Assembly: GCA_017620475.1 (NCBI GenBank)
Contig: JAFZQI010000028.1
Coordinates: 1 to 64,000, forward strand
Source: Clostridiales bacterium
GTDB lineage: Bacteria; Bacillota; Clostridia; Saccharofermentanales; Saccharofermentanaceae
Direction: 5' to 3'
Length of the DNA stretch: 64,000 nucleotides
Shown in pieces: positions 44,377 through 52,651 of this stretch; the first letter of the stretch is position 1; each line of letters starts with the position of its first letter. The notes beneath the pieces were generated by a model. The model saw nothing but the letters and a program-made list of their open reading frames with translations, did no database searches and was not told the origin of the DNA. The translations under genes and the position numbers were made by a program.

Positions 44377-44413
44377 TCCTGTCCCCTCGCCCGAAACGGA
44401 CAAAAAAGACTGT

Positions 44414-45139
44414 CTACGCTTCTTTGTCGATTCCGATGATCGCCGTGACGCTCTTGCTCGGCGCCATCAGACAGGAATCGGAAAGCGTGATTCCGAGCCG
44501 TCTTTCTGCGTCTAAAAGCGGAAGGAACTCTCTTTGTACCTCGATGGGAAGATCACCGTATCCTGGTGAATATCTCCGTCTGGTCGCGGGATCCACTTGG
44601 TCCGATGCCGCGGATCTCATGCCGGCCGCCGCTTTTTCCACTTCCGCATTAAAGCAGTCGCACAGGGATTCGACTCTTTCGGCGCCAAGCCCCTGAAGCA
44701 GAAGTCCCAGCCGCGGGTCAGCCTTCTCATATCTTCGGATCAATCGGTCAATACCGGAGCCAATCGTCGCCGCGAAAAGCACTGTTTTCTCGCATCCTTC
44801 CAGATTACGGCGGAGGTTTTCCGACTTTTGGTCAAAGGGAAAGACCGGGTATCCTTCCTCATCCCACGATAACGGTACAACAAGAAATCCCACTCGGAAA
44901 GAAAGCACATCCGAAACAAGAGACAGTGCTTTTGCCATAGAAGTGGACAAAACCGGATCCTTCTTCGCTTCTTCCTGGCTGTAGACCGGAATGCAGGAAT
45001 ATCGGAGCCACTCCGTTTCATTGACGGGCGGCGCCTCATAGTCGAGATACTGGGGAATCGTTTTCGTTCCTAAGCGGTCCGAAGCTTCCAGCGCCTCCAC
45101 GATCCGATGAAGATGATCCAGTTCTTTTTCCGAAGGCAT
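44414..45139 (-). CDS. Methionine synthase reactivation protein (MetH activation domain, standalone)
   Basis: A 241-residue protein matching the vitamin-B12-dependent methionine synthase activation domain: LEGCEKTVLFAATIGSGID, DPRLGLLLQGLGAERVE, and the SAM-binding signature RYSPGYGDLPIEVQREFLPLLDAERRLGITLSDS followed by LMAPSKSVTAIIG. It would reductively methylate oxidised cob(II)alamin on the truncated MetH encoded at 39840. Starts 18 bases after the metF stop, so the two are one operon. ATG at 45139. Confidence 0.88.
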   Translation of the reverse strand: MPSEKELDHLHRIVEALEASDRLGTKTIPQYLDYEAPPVNETEWLRYSCIPVYSQEEAKKDPVLSTSMAKALSLVSDVLSFRVGFLVVPLSWDEEGYPVFPFDQKSENLRRNLEGCEKTVLFAATIGSGIDRLIRRYEKADPRLGLLLQGLGAERVESLCDCFNAEVEKAAAGMRSAASDQVDPATRRRYSPGYGDLPIEVQREFLPLLDAERRLGITLSDSCLMAPSKSVTAIIGIDKEA

Positions 45140-45157
45140 ATCCGGGTCTCCGCAGGA

Positions 45158-46051
45158 TCAATTCACGCCATAGTCTTTCCATAGGATGTTGGAAAGGTTA
45201 TGCATGATGGCTTCGGCCACATCGGGCTTATTCATGGAATAGACGTGCACATTGGTCACGCCGTTGGCATAAAGGTCAATGATCTGATCCGTGGCATAGG
45301 CGATGCCGGCCTGTTTCATGGAGTCCGGATCCGTTCCGAAATAATCCACGATGGCCTTGAAACGCTGGGGCATGAAGGACCCGCTGAGCTTAATGGCCTT
45401 CTCTACCTGGATCGCATTAGTGATCGGCATGATGCCCGGGATCACCGGCACCGTGATACCGGCCTCACGGATCTTGTAGAGGAAGTTATAGAAAAGATTG
45501 TTATCGAAGACCATCTGGCTGACGAGGAAATCCGCGCCGGCGTCGACCTTCTCCTTTAAATACTTGATGTCTTCTCTCTGATTACTGCTCTCGGGATGAA
45601 CCTCCGGATAGCATGCGCCGCCAATACAAAAATCGTAGCCACTCTCCTTGATCTCACGGATCAGTTCCACCGCATGACGGTAGTCCCATTTGCTTCTATC
45701 GGTGTTCTCCAGCTCCGGAGTCAGATCGCCCCGAAGAGCCATGATGTTCTCGATCCCCATGCTGTGGATCTCTTCGATCTTACTATGGATCATGTCCTTC
45801 GAACTGGACACGCAGGTCAGGTGTGCCATTGTCGGTACGCCGTGCTTCTTTTCGATCGTCTGTGCGATATCAAGCGTAAAGCGGGATGTTCCGCCACCCG
45901 CACCGTAGGTCACGCTCATGAAGGCGGGCTTGCTCTCCGCAATCTTCTCTGTCGTCTCCTTCACACTCTCAAAGGACGTCTCCTTCTTCGGCGGAAACAC
46001 CTCAAACGACAGCGACATGTTCTTCTTGTTCAGGATATCTATAATCTTCAT
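45158..46051 (-). CDS. metF: 5,10-methylenetetrahydrofolate reductase
   Basis: A 297-residue flavoprotein making methyl-THF for MetH. Motifs: MSLSFEVFPPKKE at the N-terminus with the catalytic Glu, FMSVTYGAGGG, MAHLTC, IMALRGD, FCIGGACYPEVHPE and DFLVSQMVFDN. The ATG at 46051 has GAGGAG eight bases upstream; the ORF extends further upstream without coding character. A -10 TATAAT lies at 46106-46101 on the minus strand. I found no SAM riboswitch or T-box in the 180-base leader. In anaerobes it could also serve one-carbon metabolism. Confidence 0.95.
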   Translation of the reverse strand: MKIIDILNKKNMSLSFEVFPPKKETSFESVKETTEKIAESKPAFMSVTYGAGGGTSRFTLDIAQTIEKKHGVPTMAHLTCVSSSKDMIHSKIEEIHSMGIENIMALRGDLTPELENTDRSKWDYRHAVELIREIKESGYDFCIGGACYPEVHPESSNQREDIKYLKEKVDAGADFLVSQMVFDNNLFYNFLYKIREAGITVPVIPGIMPITNAIQVEKAIKLSGSFMPQRFKAIVDYFGTDPDSMKQAGIAYATDQIIDLYANGVTNVHVYSMNKPDVAEAIMHNLSNILWKDYGVN

Positions 46052-46152
46052 GAACGAAACTCCTCTTCCTTTCGGCGCATAATCACGGAAACATGTGCAC
46101 ATTATAACATACAGAAAGTCTCCCTTCGATTTCCAAGCCGAAACGGAGAGAG

Positions 46153-46234
46153 AAAAAAGTGCGGAAACATTCCGAGCCACAAGTTTTGCCGAAGGCAACT
46201 GTCCGAAGTGGTGAGGATGCTTTCCGCACTTTTT
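46153..46234 (-). terminator. Complex terminator after the ABC-F gene
   Basis: Outer arms AAAAAGTGCGGAAA and TTTCCGCACTTTTTT (minus strand) enclose inner helices CCAC/GTGG and TTGCC/GGCAA with a TTC loop. About 82 bases, beginning at the stop codon itself. It is larger than a simple terminator and symmetric, so it may work in both directions. Confidence 0.8.
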
Positions 46235-47762
46235 ACATCTCTACGGTTTTTGTCGCCATTTTCTCCCGGAAGCGTACATCATGCTCGACGATAAGCATGG
46301 TCGGCTGATACTCGCTGATCAGTTTTTCGAGCTGCATCCGTGAAAACACATCCACATAATTCAAGGGTTCATCCCAGATATAAAGATGTGCCGGTGTCAG
46401 GATACTCGTGGCGATCAGGACCTTTTTCTTCTGTCCCTCTGAAAACTCCTCGATCTTCTTGTCGAACTGCACCTGCTCTAAGTCCAGCTGCCGCAGTACC
46501 GATAGAAAAAGACTGTAATCCAGACCGTGTTCGAATGCATGCATCCTCAGATCCCCATGAAGGTGCGACGTGTCCTGGTTGATATACGAAATGACAAGGT
46601 TGCTCGCCACTTCAAGTTTACCGCTGATTGTGAAGGACTCTGTCCCGACATCCTTCGTGCCCGCTTGACGAAGGATCGCCTTGATGAGGCTTGATTTTCC
46701 GCAGCCATTACTGCCCTGCAGGAATACCCTGTCCCCTTTCATGATCTCAAACGATAGTCCCGAGAACACCGGTGCAGCGCCATCCTCGTAGCACAGCGAC
46801 ATCTCACGCGCCTCCACGAGTCTGTCCTTATAGTGTTCCATCGGTGAGAGCTTGAGGTCGCGGATCTGTTCCACATCCTGAAGAAGGCCCTCTTTCTCCG
46901 CGATATTCTTCTCCATTCTCTGCTCATAGACCTTGACGCGGGCTTCCATTTTCTTCGTCTTTGCACCGATGTACCCGCGGGTATTTTTGCTGCGGTCATG
47001 CTCTTTGATGGGGTCGTACCCGATCTTCGTATTCTCACTTTTGGTTGCCCATCGCTGGCTTTCCATCATAGCGCCGCGAAGCCGTCCGATCTCGCGCAGA
47101 TGTTTTTCATTCTCCGCCTGCGCGAATGCATCTGCCCGTGTCTTATTCTCCCACCAGGAACTGAAATTCCCCGCCTGCACCTCGATCGTCGAACGGTTCA
47201 GGACCAGCACATGATCCACACAGGCATCCAGAAGGTCACGGTCGTGAGACACCAGAATAAAACCCTTCTTCCCGGCCAGATACCGTTTGACGATCTCCCG
47301 TGCCTCCTGATCCAGATGATTGGTCGGTTCATCGATCAGAAGGAAATCATTCTCCCCGGAGAAAAGCACTGCCAGCATGACCTTCGTCCGTTCCCCGAAG
47401 CTCAGCGTGCGAATCGGCCGATAAAGCAATTCCATATCCACCGCAAGTTCCGAGAGCTCGCACATGACGCGCCAGCTCTCCACACCCGGCTTCCACTGTT
47501 CCATCAGTTCATCCGCCGTTTTGGAAAGATCCGAAGGTTCCATCGCATACGGGAAATAGTCGCAAGCCCAATCCAGGCTGATGCTTCCGCTATATTCATA
47601 TTTACCCAGGAGGAGATTGAGAAAGGTCGTCTTCCCTTTGCCGTTTCGTCCGATAAAACCCAGTTTCCACGATGTGTCGATCGTAAACGAAACATCTTCG
47701 AAGATATTATCGAAACTGCTTTCATATGCAAAAGTAAGATGATTTACTTTGATTTGTGCCAT
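46233..47762 (-). CDS. ABC-F ribosomal protection protein, Lsa-like
   Basis: A 509-residue soluble protein with two ABC domains and no membrane spans. First domain: GRNGKGKTT, LSFGERTKVML, LLIDEPTNHLD; linker arm rich in charged helices; second domain: GSNGCGKSS, FSEGQKKKVLIA, YIWDEPLNYVD, MLIVEHD. The start (MAQIKVNHLTFAYESSFDNIF) and the IWDEPLNY(V/L)DVF segment closely resemble Lsa-type proteins that displace lincosamides, streptogramins A and pleuromutilins from ribosomes. Resistance is predicted, not shown; it may be a housekeeping ABC-F. ATG 47762 has AGAGG six bases upstream. Monocistronic. Confidence 0.83.
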   Translation of the reverse strand: MAQIKVNHLTFAYESSFDNIFEDVSFTIDTSWKLGFIGRNGKGKTTFLNLLLGKYEYSGSISLDWACDYFPYAMEPSDLSKTADELMEQWKPGVESWRVMCELSELAVDMELLYRPIRTLSFGERTKVMLAVLFSGENDFLLIDEPTNHLDQEAREIVKRYLAGKKGFILVSHDRDLLDACVDHVLVLNRSTIEVQAGNFSSWWENKTRADAFAQAENEKHLREIGRLRGAMMESQRWATKSENTKIGYDPIKEHDRSKNTRGYIGAKTKKMEARVKVYEQRMEKNIAEKEGLLQDVEQIRDLKLSPMEHYKDRLVEAREMSLCYEDGAAPVFSGLSFEIMKGDRVFLQGSNGCGKSSLIKAILRQAGTKDVGTESFTISGKLEVASNLVISYINQDTSHLHGDLRMHAFEHGLDYSLFLSVLRQLDLEQVQFDKKIEEFSEGQKKKVLIATSILTPAHLYIWDEPLNYVDVFSRMQLEKLISEYQPTMLIVEHDVRFREKMATKTVEM

Positions 47763-48211
47763 AGTCTGCCTCTTTCTGCCTGCAAACAAAAAGCCCGTTC
47801 CTGCCCACGCAAAAACAGACCCGCAAATCTACCCATCTCACATTTTTCCGAAGCGTGCTTAAAAACCGCCCGGAAATACGGGTGACACTCATGCGATGAT
47901 CTGTCGAAAGCGTACACAAGAAGACCCTCTGCAGGTCTTATCTTTAAATCGTGTATTCCTTCAACGATCATCACTTTCTCATCGGTCTACCCCGTCGCGC
48001 ATTTCGCACTCTTTCTTTAGAATCAGCAGGATACCCGCCGAAGCCGTACCCATGTGTTTATAGTACCACGGCACCGGAAGAAACGGCAAGGCTCTTTCCT
48101 TATACCTCTCGTCTAATTCGAAAAGAACTGCCCCCGGAGGCTCGGATCTTCACGTTTTCGGAAGAACACCTCAAGGGGCAGTTTCATTTCAAAGATTTGA
48201 TCGTACCGCTC

Positions 48212-49483
48212 TTACACCGAAGGATCTGCGTCATCTTCAGGAGCCGCAGGTATTTCCGGAACCACAGGAGCGATCGGGAGATCCTGGACTTCCGGTGCAG
48301 CAGGAACTTCAGGAACAGACGGTGCAACAGGTGCCACCGGAAGATCCGGTACTTCAGGGGCAACTGGTGTTGCCGCAGCAGGCGCATCTGTCGGAAGCGG
48401 AGCAAACGGTGCCATTACCGGTGCCGTGGACTGCGGGATCACATCCGGAACGATCGGCACGCCCGGCTCTTCTTCCAGCGCTTCCAGTTCTTCCAAAGAA
48501 TCGACCGAAGCCGCTTCAGAAGGCTTGGACCAGATCGGAGCAGAAGAATTCAGAAGATCTTCCGGAGACTCAAATCCTGCATCCGGTACCTGACCGACCT
48601 GCGGAAGTCCCGTGCTCTGGTTCGCATTGAAAGCCGGAGCCGCCGGTTCTGCCGGTTTGAAAGCCTGTCCGGCCGAAGTTGCCGGTTCAGAAGGAGTTGC
48701 CGGCGTAGATGCAAAGGTCGAAGCATATGCCGGAGCCGGAGTTTCCTTCTTTTTCTTGTTCATGATCAGGATAGCGGCAACGATACCTGCAGCAATGACA
48801 ACACCGCCGATGATCAAACCGATGATCCACATCGGGAATCCGCCGCCAGTCAGCTTAAACTCGCAATGGATCGGTTCTTTCATTTTAAACAGGTCCCATT
48901 CCAGTGTTTTTCCGTCAACCTTGGTCGCGTTATTGTCTTTCGCCTTTGCCGGGAGCTGCAGAACAAAGGTCATGTATCCGCCGTAAGAACGGATCGAAGC
49001 GGCCTCCAGGCCCTGCTCTTCCGTCTCTTCCGTATTGCTGCTTGCGTCCCAGTCAAGGATATAAAGATCGCCGTCTTTTTCCAAAGTGAAATCTTCGTAG
49101 CCAAGTTCAAGTGCCTGCAGTTCTTCAGCGAGATCCTCCAGAGCGATCCCCTCTTTCGAAGCAGAGAAGCCGACGTACTTATGCTTGTCATTCTCTTCCC
49201 CCGTGTACTTCCCAACGTCCCATCCTGCGGCCTCAACAAACTCTATCTTCTCATTGAGTTCCTCGTTCTCGTCATCGTTATTGACTACGACATCTCCGTC
49301 TCCTTCGCTATCGCTCATCAGTTCAGACGAATCGATCGTTGCGTAAACGATAAAGATATCCACCGTACCATCCTTGTGCACGGAAGCCGTCGTCTTATAA
49401 CGGATACAGCCAGTGAAACAAAGAATAATAGCAAATACCATCGCGATGGCCAGAAGTCTCCTCAGCTTGCTCATCTTATTCAT
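48212..49483 (-). CDS. LppM-like lipoprotein with membrane span and Pro/Ala tail
   Basis: A 423-residue protein: signal peptide with lipobox ILCFTGC (Cys26), an external LppM/DUF3153-like domain (CIRYKTTASVHKDGTVDIFIVYATIDSS ...) to about residue 225, one membrane span (PMWIIGLIIGGVVIAAGIVAAILIM), KKKK, and then a 160-residue cytoplasmic tail of Pro, Ala, Val and Glu with repeats of VAPxVPEVPxAPEV. If the lipid anchor and the span are both real, the protein is tethered twice. Function unknown. GGAGG lies five bases before the ATG. Confidence 0.7.
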   Translation of the reverse strand: MNKMSKLRRLLAIAMVFAIILCFTGCIRYKTTASVHKDGTVDIFIVYATIDSSELMSDSEGDGDVVVNNDDENEELNEKIEFVEAAGWDVGKYTGEENDKHKYVGFSASKEGIALEDLAEELQALELGYEDFTLEKDGDLYILDWDASSNTEETEEQGLEAASIRSYGGYMTFVLQLPAKAKDNNATKVDGKTLEWDLFKMKEPIHCEFKLTGGGFPMWIIGLIIGGVVIAAGIVAAILIMNKKKKETPAPAYASTFASTPATPSEPATSAGQAFKPAEPAAPAFNANQSTGLPQVGQVPDAGFESPEDLLNSSAPIWSKPSEAASVDSLEELEALEEEPGVPIVPDVIPQSTAPVMAPFAPLPTDAPAAATPVAPEVPDLPVAPVAPSVPEVPAAPEVQDLPIAPVVPEIPAAPEDDADPSV

Positions 49484-49662
49484 TTTTTCCTCCCAAACCG
49501 CTCGAAGCGTTTTTCAAAATAAATTTATAACACGATTTTATCGAACTCCTGCTGAAAACACAACAACCGCTAAGACGTGACTTTAATAGCAAAGCATGTC
49601 CCATCGTGACCTCCCGGAGCCATTCTCATTTTCGCCGGACTTCTTTCCGGAAATCCCTCAGG

Positions 49663-51831
49663 TTACTCGGCGCCGACGGTAAACTTTACGGAGATCAAGT
49701 CCTCTTCTCTACTGCTGTGACCTGCGTAAAGAATGAATTCTCCCGGTTCAAGCACGGTCTTACAATCCGCATTGACGATCTTGAAATCTTCCGGATCGAT
49801 CCGGAACTCCAGTTCTTGCGATTGTCCCGGCAGAAGCGTAACCTGCGCAAATGCAATGAGTTTTCTCACTGGCGTCAGCACGCTGGACACACAGTCCTTA
49901 AGGTACACCTGCACGGTCTCCGTACCTTCCTGATCACCCGCATTTTTCACCGTGACGGAAAGCTTTCCATTCTCATAGGATAAGCCTTCATATACAAAAG
50001 CACTGTACCCGATTCCTTCACCGAAAGAGAATAATGGTGTCTCCGGATAATCCACATATTTGTTGCCGTGCCATCCGGGGAGCTGGTTGTAATACACCGG
50101 AAGCTGGCCCACATGTCTCGGGAAAGAAATCGGAAGGCGTCCGCTCGGATTAAGCTTGCCGAAGATCACCTCGGCTAACGCCTGACCACCGAACATACCG
50201 CCGTTAAATCCGCACAGTACCGCGTCCGCCTTCTCGGCCGTATCCCCCATGCACAAAGGTTTGGAGGCAATCAGAACCGTACAGATCGGCTTTCCGGTGC
50301 TTTTCAATTTGGAGAATAATGCATACTGGCAACCCGAAAGATCCAGGTTCGCCCGGTCATGGAACTCGCCGTACTGGTCAATCACATCGCCCACCGCATA
50401 GATGATCGCATCCGCATCCGATACCGCCTTAAGCGCTTCCTCCATATCGGCATCGTCCTGATCGGACGGCAGCACGGAACAGCCCTTCGCATAGACCGCC
50501 TCGATACCCATCTGCGCACAAAGATCGCGTACGCCTTCCCAAAGTGTCACGTAAGGACGGATGGGCTCACGGGTCGGATCCGGAAGCGGATGCGAAAAGT
50601 ATGTCCAGTCACCGTACTGCGCACGGATATCATCTGCATTGCTTCCGATCACGGCTACTTTTCTGACCGTGGTACCCTTCGCGTTTGACCCAGCCGTAGA
50701 AGCAGCAGACTGAAGCGGAAGCATACCGTTATTGCGAAGCATCGTGGCGCTTTTTCTGGCGGCATCCAGTGCCGCATCCAGGTGCTCTTTCTTTCCGAAA
50801 CAATCGGGCTCGCCTTTCTTTTCAGGCTTCTCGAAAAGCTCCATCTCGTACTTGATGGTGAGGATATGAAGCACGCACTCATCCACCACCGAGATGTCCA
50901 CTTTACCGGAAGAAAGGGCCGAAAGCATCCCGTCATAGAAGCCCTTGGTCATCATGATCATGTCATTTCCGGCTTCGGCCGCCTTGATCGATGCGTCCTC
51001 CATATCCGCGCAGACATGCTGAAGTGTCACAAGGCTCTCGGCGTTGTTCCAATCGGTGATCACGAATCCGTCAAAATTCAGTTCATCACGGAGGATATCG
51101 TGCAGATATTTACGGCTTACGGTAAGCGGTGTTCCATCAATGCAGCCGTAAGCGGTCATGAAGGTTGCACAGCCCACATCCGCTGCACGTTTAAAGGGCG
51201 GCAGGAAAAGTTCTCTTACCTTTCTTTCCGCTACCTCCGTATCGTAAGCGTCACGGGCACCCGTTGCCTCGCCGTATCCCAGATAGTGCTTCGCGCATGC
51301 CAGGATATGCTCGTCATCCGAAAGGTCATCGCCCTGATATCCTTCAATAATGGCCGCCGCCATTTCACCCGTCAGATACGGGTCTTCACCGAAGGTCTCA
51401 TTGATCCGGCCCCACCTTGTATCTCTTCCTAAACAAAGCACCGGCGAGAAGGTCCAGTGCAGTCCGTCCGTGGCTACCTCCCGGGCCGTCACCTCGCCCA
51501 TTTTTCTTGCCACCTCCGGATTCCAGCTGCAGGCGCATCCCAGCTGCGTCGGGAAGATTGTCGCGTGGTTGTTCAGACCGTGTCCGTGGATCGCATCGAT
51601 ACCGAAGATCACCGGGATCCCCAGACGGGTCTGCATCGCCGCCTGCTGGAGTTCTCTTGCGTCATCTCCCAGCACGTGGAGGAAGGAGCCGGCACCCAGT
51701 TTGGCCCACTTCAGTGCTTCCTCCCGTCCGCCGTCCGTGTAGGTGACCTGCAGCATCTGCGCCACCTTTTCTTCCGTCGTCATTTTCGCGAGAAGTTCTC
51801 TCGCCTTTTCCTTTGCCAATGCTCTCTTCAT
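49663..51831 (-). CDS. GH3 beta-glucosidase-type glycoside hydrolase
   Basis: A 722-residue enzyme: GH3 N-domain (VIFGIDAIHGHG; FSPVLCLGRDTRWGRINETFGEDPYL; LACAKHYLGYGEATG; nucleophile Asp in GFVITDWNNAESL), GH3 C-domain (VAVIGSNADD) and an FnIII-like C-terminal domain (SVTVKNAGDQEGTETVQVYL). No signal peptide, so it cleaves imported beta-glucosides in the cytoplasm, a natural partner of the GH5 and GH36 enzymes. ATG 51831 has AGGAGG seven bases upstream. Three 16-base repeats lie just before its ribosome site. Confidence 0.93.
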   Translation of the reverse strand: MKRALAKEKARELLAKMTTEEKVAQMLQVTYTDGGREEALKWAKLGAGSFLHVLGDDARELQQAAMQTRLGIPVIFGIDAIHGHGLNNHATIFPTQLGCACSWNPEVARKMGEVTAREVATDGLHWTFSPVLCLGRDTRWGRINETFGEDPYLTGEMAAAIIEGYQGDDLSDDEHILACAKHYLGYGEATGARDAYDTEVAERKVRELFLPPFKRAADVGCATFMTAYGCIDGTPLTVSRKYLHDILRDELNFDGFVITDWNNAESLVTLQHVCADMEDASIKAAEAGNDMIMMTKGFYDGMLSALSSGKVDISVVDECVLHILTIKYEMELFEKPEKKGEPDCFGKKEHLDAALDAARKSATMLRNNGMLPLQSAASTAGSNAKGTTVRKVAVIGSNADDIRAQYGDWTYFSHPLPDPTREPIRPYVTLWEGVRDLCAQMGIEAVYAKGCSVLPSDQDDADMEEALKAVSDADAIIYAVGDVIDQYGEFHDRANLDLSGCQYALFSKLKSTGKPICTVLIASKPLCMGDTAEKADAVLCGFNGGMFGGQALAEVIFGKLNPSGRLPISFPRHVGQLPVYYNQLPGWHGNKYVDYPETPLFSFGEGIGYSAFVYEGLSYENGKLSVTVKNAGDQEGTETVQVYLKDCVSSVLTPVRKLIAFAQVTLLPGQSQELEFRIDPEDFKIVNADCKTVLEPGEFILYAGHSSREEDLISVKFTVGAE

Positions 51832-51849
51832 GGGTCGACCTCCTCTTTT

Positions 51850-51900
51850 CATTGTTGTGGAATTCTTCTTCAATTGTGGGGTTCTTCAATTATGGAATTC
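51850..51900. repeat. 16-bp repeats before the GH3 gene
   Basis: TTCAATTGTGGGGTTC and TTCAATTATGGAATTC are adjacent, with a partial copy (TTGTGGAATTCTTC) on the left. They end about 20 bases upstream of the GH3 start on the minus strand. They could be an operator or a slipped repeat. Confidence 0.45.
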
Positions 51901-51954
51901 TTTTCCAGGTTCAGTTATGGATTAAAATCAGAACTCCGGTTCAGCCGGGAATAC

Positions 51955-52614
51955 TCATGTCCTTAGGGAATTCAGTGCCACCGGAAACCCGAAATAGGTA
52001 TCCGGGCAGGGTTCATCTTTTAGGGTAAAATGCCACCACTCGCAATCGATCGGCAGGAAGCCGTTTTTCGTCATCAGTTCGCGGAGGAGCATGCGGTTAC
52101 TATACTGTTCTTCCGTAATTCCGCGATAGTCCGGGTGGGACTTCTCACTAAAGAAATCAAAGGGACTTCCCATGTCCAGTTCTTTGCCCGTAGACATATC
52201 CAGAAGTGTCAGATCAACGGTACTGCCGCGGCTGTGGCTCGAACGGCTGGCGATATACCCTTCTTTAAAAAGGTCCTGTTTCTCGAGGTCCGGATAGAAG
52301 AACGGCTTCATCCGCTGATCGAGATCCTCGATTCCCCAAAGGACAAAATGCTTGACCGCATTTACGGGGCGGTATGCATCAAATATCTTCAGACGGTACC
52401 CCTGAACATTGGCCAGATTGCTGATCGTCTTTAGGGCCCTGGCCGCCTCTCGGGAAATAATGGCGCACGGTTCCTCATACCCGTCGATCCGGTCGCCGAC
52501 GAAGTTGTAGGTCGAGAAATAACGGATCTCCTGCACGATCCCCGGCACATAGTCGGACAGCAGGACAAAACCCGATGAATCCATCGATACCTGTTGCGGA
52601 AGATCATTTATCAT
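51955..52614 (-). CDS. D-alanyl-D-alanine dipeptidase, VanX/DdpX-like
   Basis: A 219-residue M15D zinc peptidase. SRSSHSRGSTVDLTL gives zinc ligands His127 and Asp134; CEWWHF gives catalytic Glu192 and ligand His195; the Arg of DAYRP is present. No signal peptide, so a cytoplasmic enzyme that splits D-Ala-D-Ala. No vanH or vanA-type genes are adjacent, which argues for peptidoglycan recycling over vancomycin resistance. It lies 123 bases before the GH3 gene on the same strand. Confidence 0.88.
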   Translation of the reverse strand: MINDLPQQVSMDSSGFVLLSDYVPGIVQEIRYFSTYNFVGDRIDGYEEPCAIISREAARALKTISNLANVQGYRLKIFDAYRPVNAVKHFVLWGIEDLDQRMKPFFYPDLEKQDLFKEGYIASRSSHSRGSTVDLTLLDMSTGKELDMGSPFDFFSEKSHPDYRGITEEQYSNRMLLRELMTKNGFLPIDCEWWHFTLKDEPCPDTYFGFPVALNSLRT

Positions 52615-52651
52615 TTCGCGTTCCCCCTGCGCTTAGTATTTACTCACCGCA

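Noticed and set aside
46052-46152. SAM riboswitch or T-box before metF
   Set aside because: The leader is about 100 bases with no matching core helices or T-box sequence.
47951-49522. A 523-codon + strand ORF, arginine-rich
   Set aside because: Antisense to the LppM-like gene; composition reflects the Pro/Ala-rich tail read backwards.
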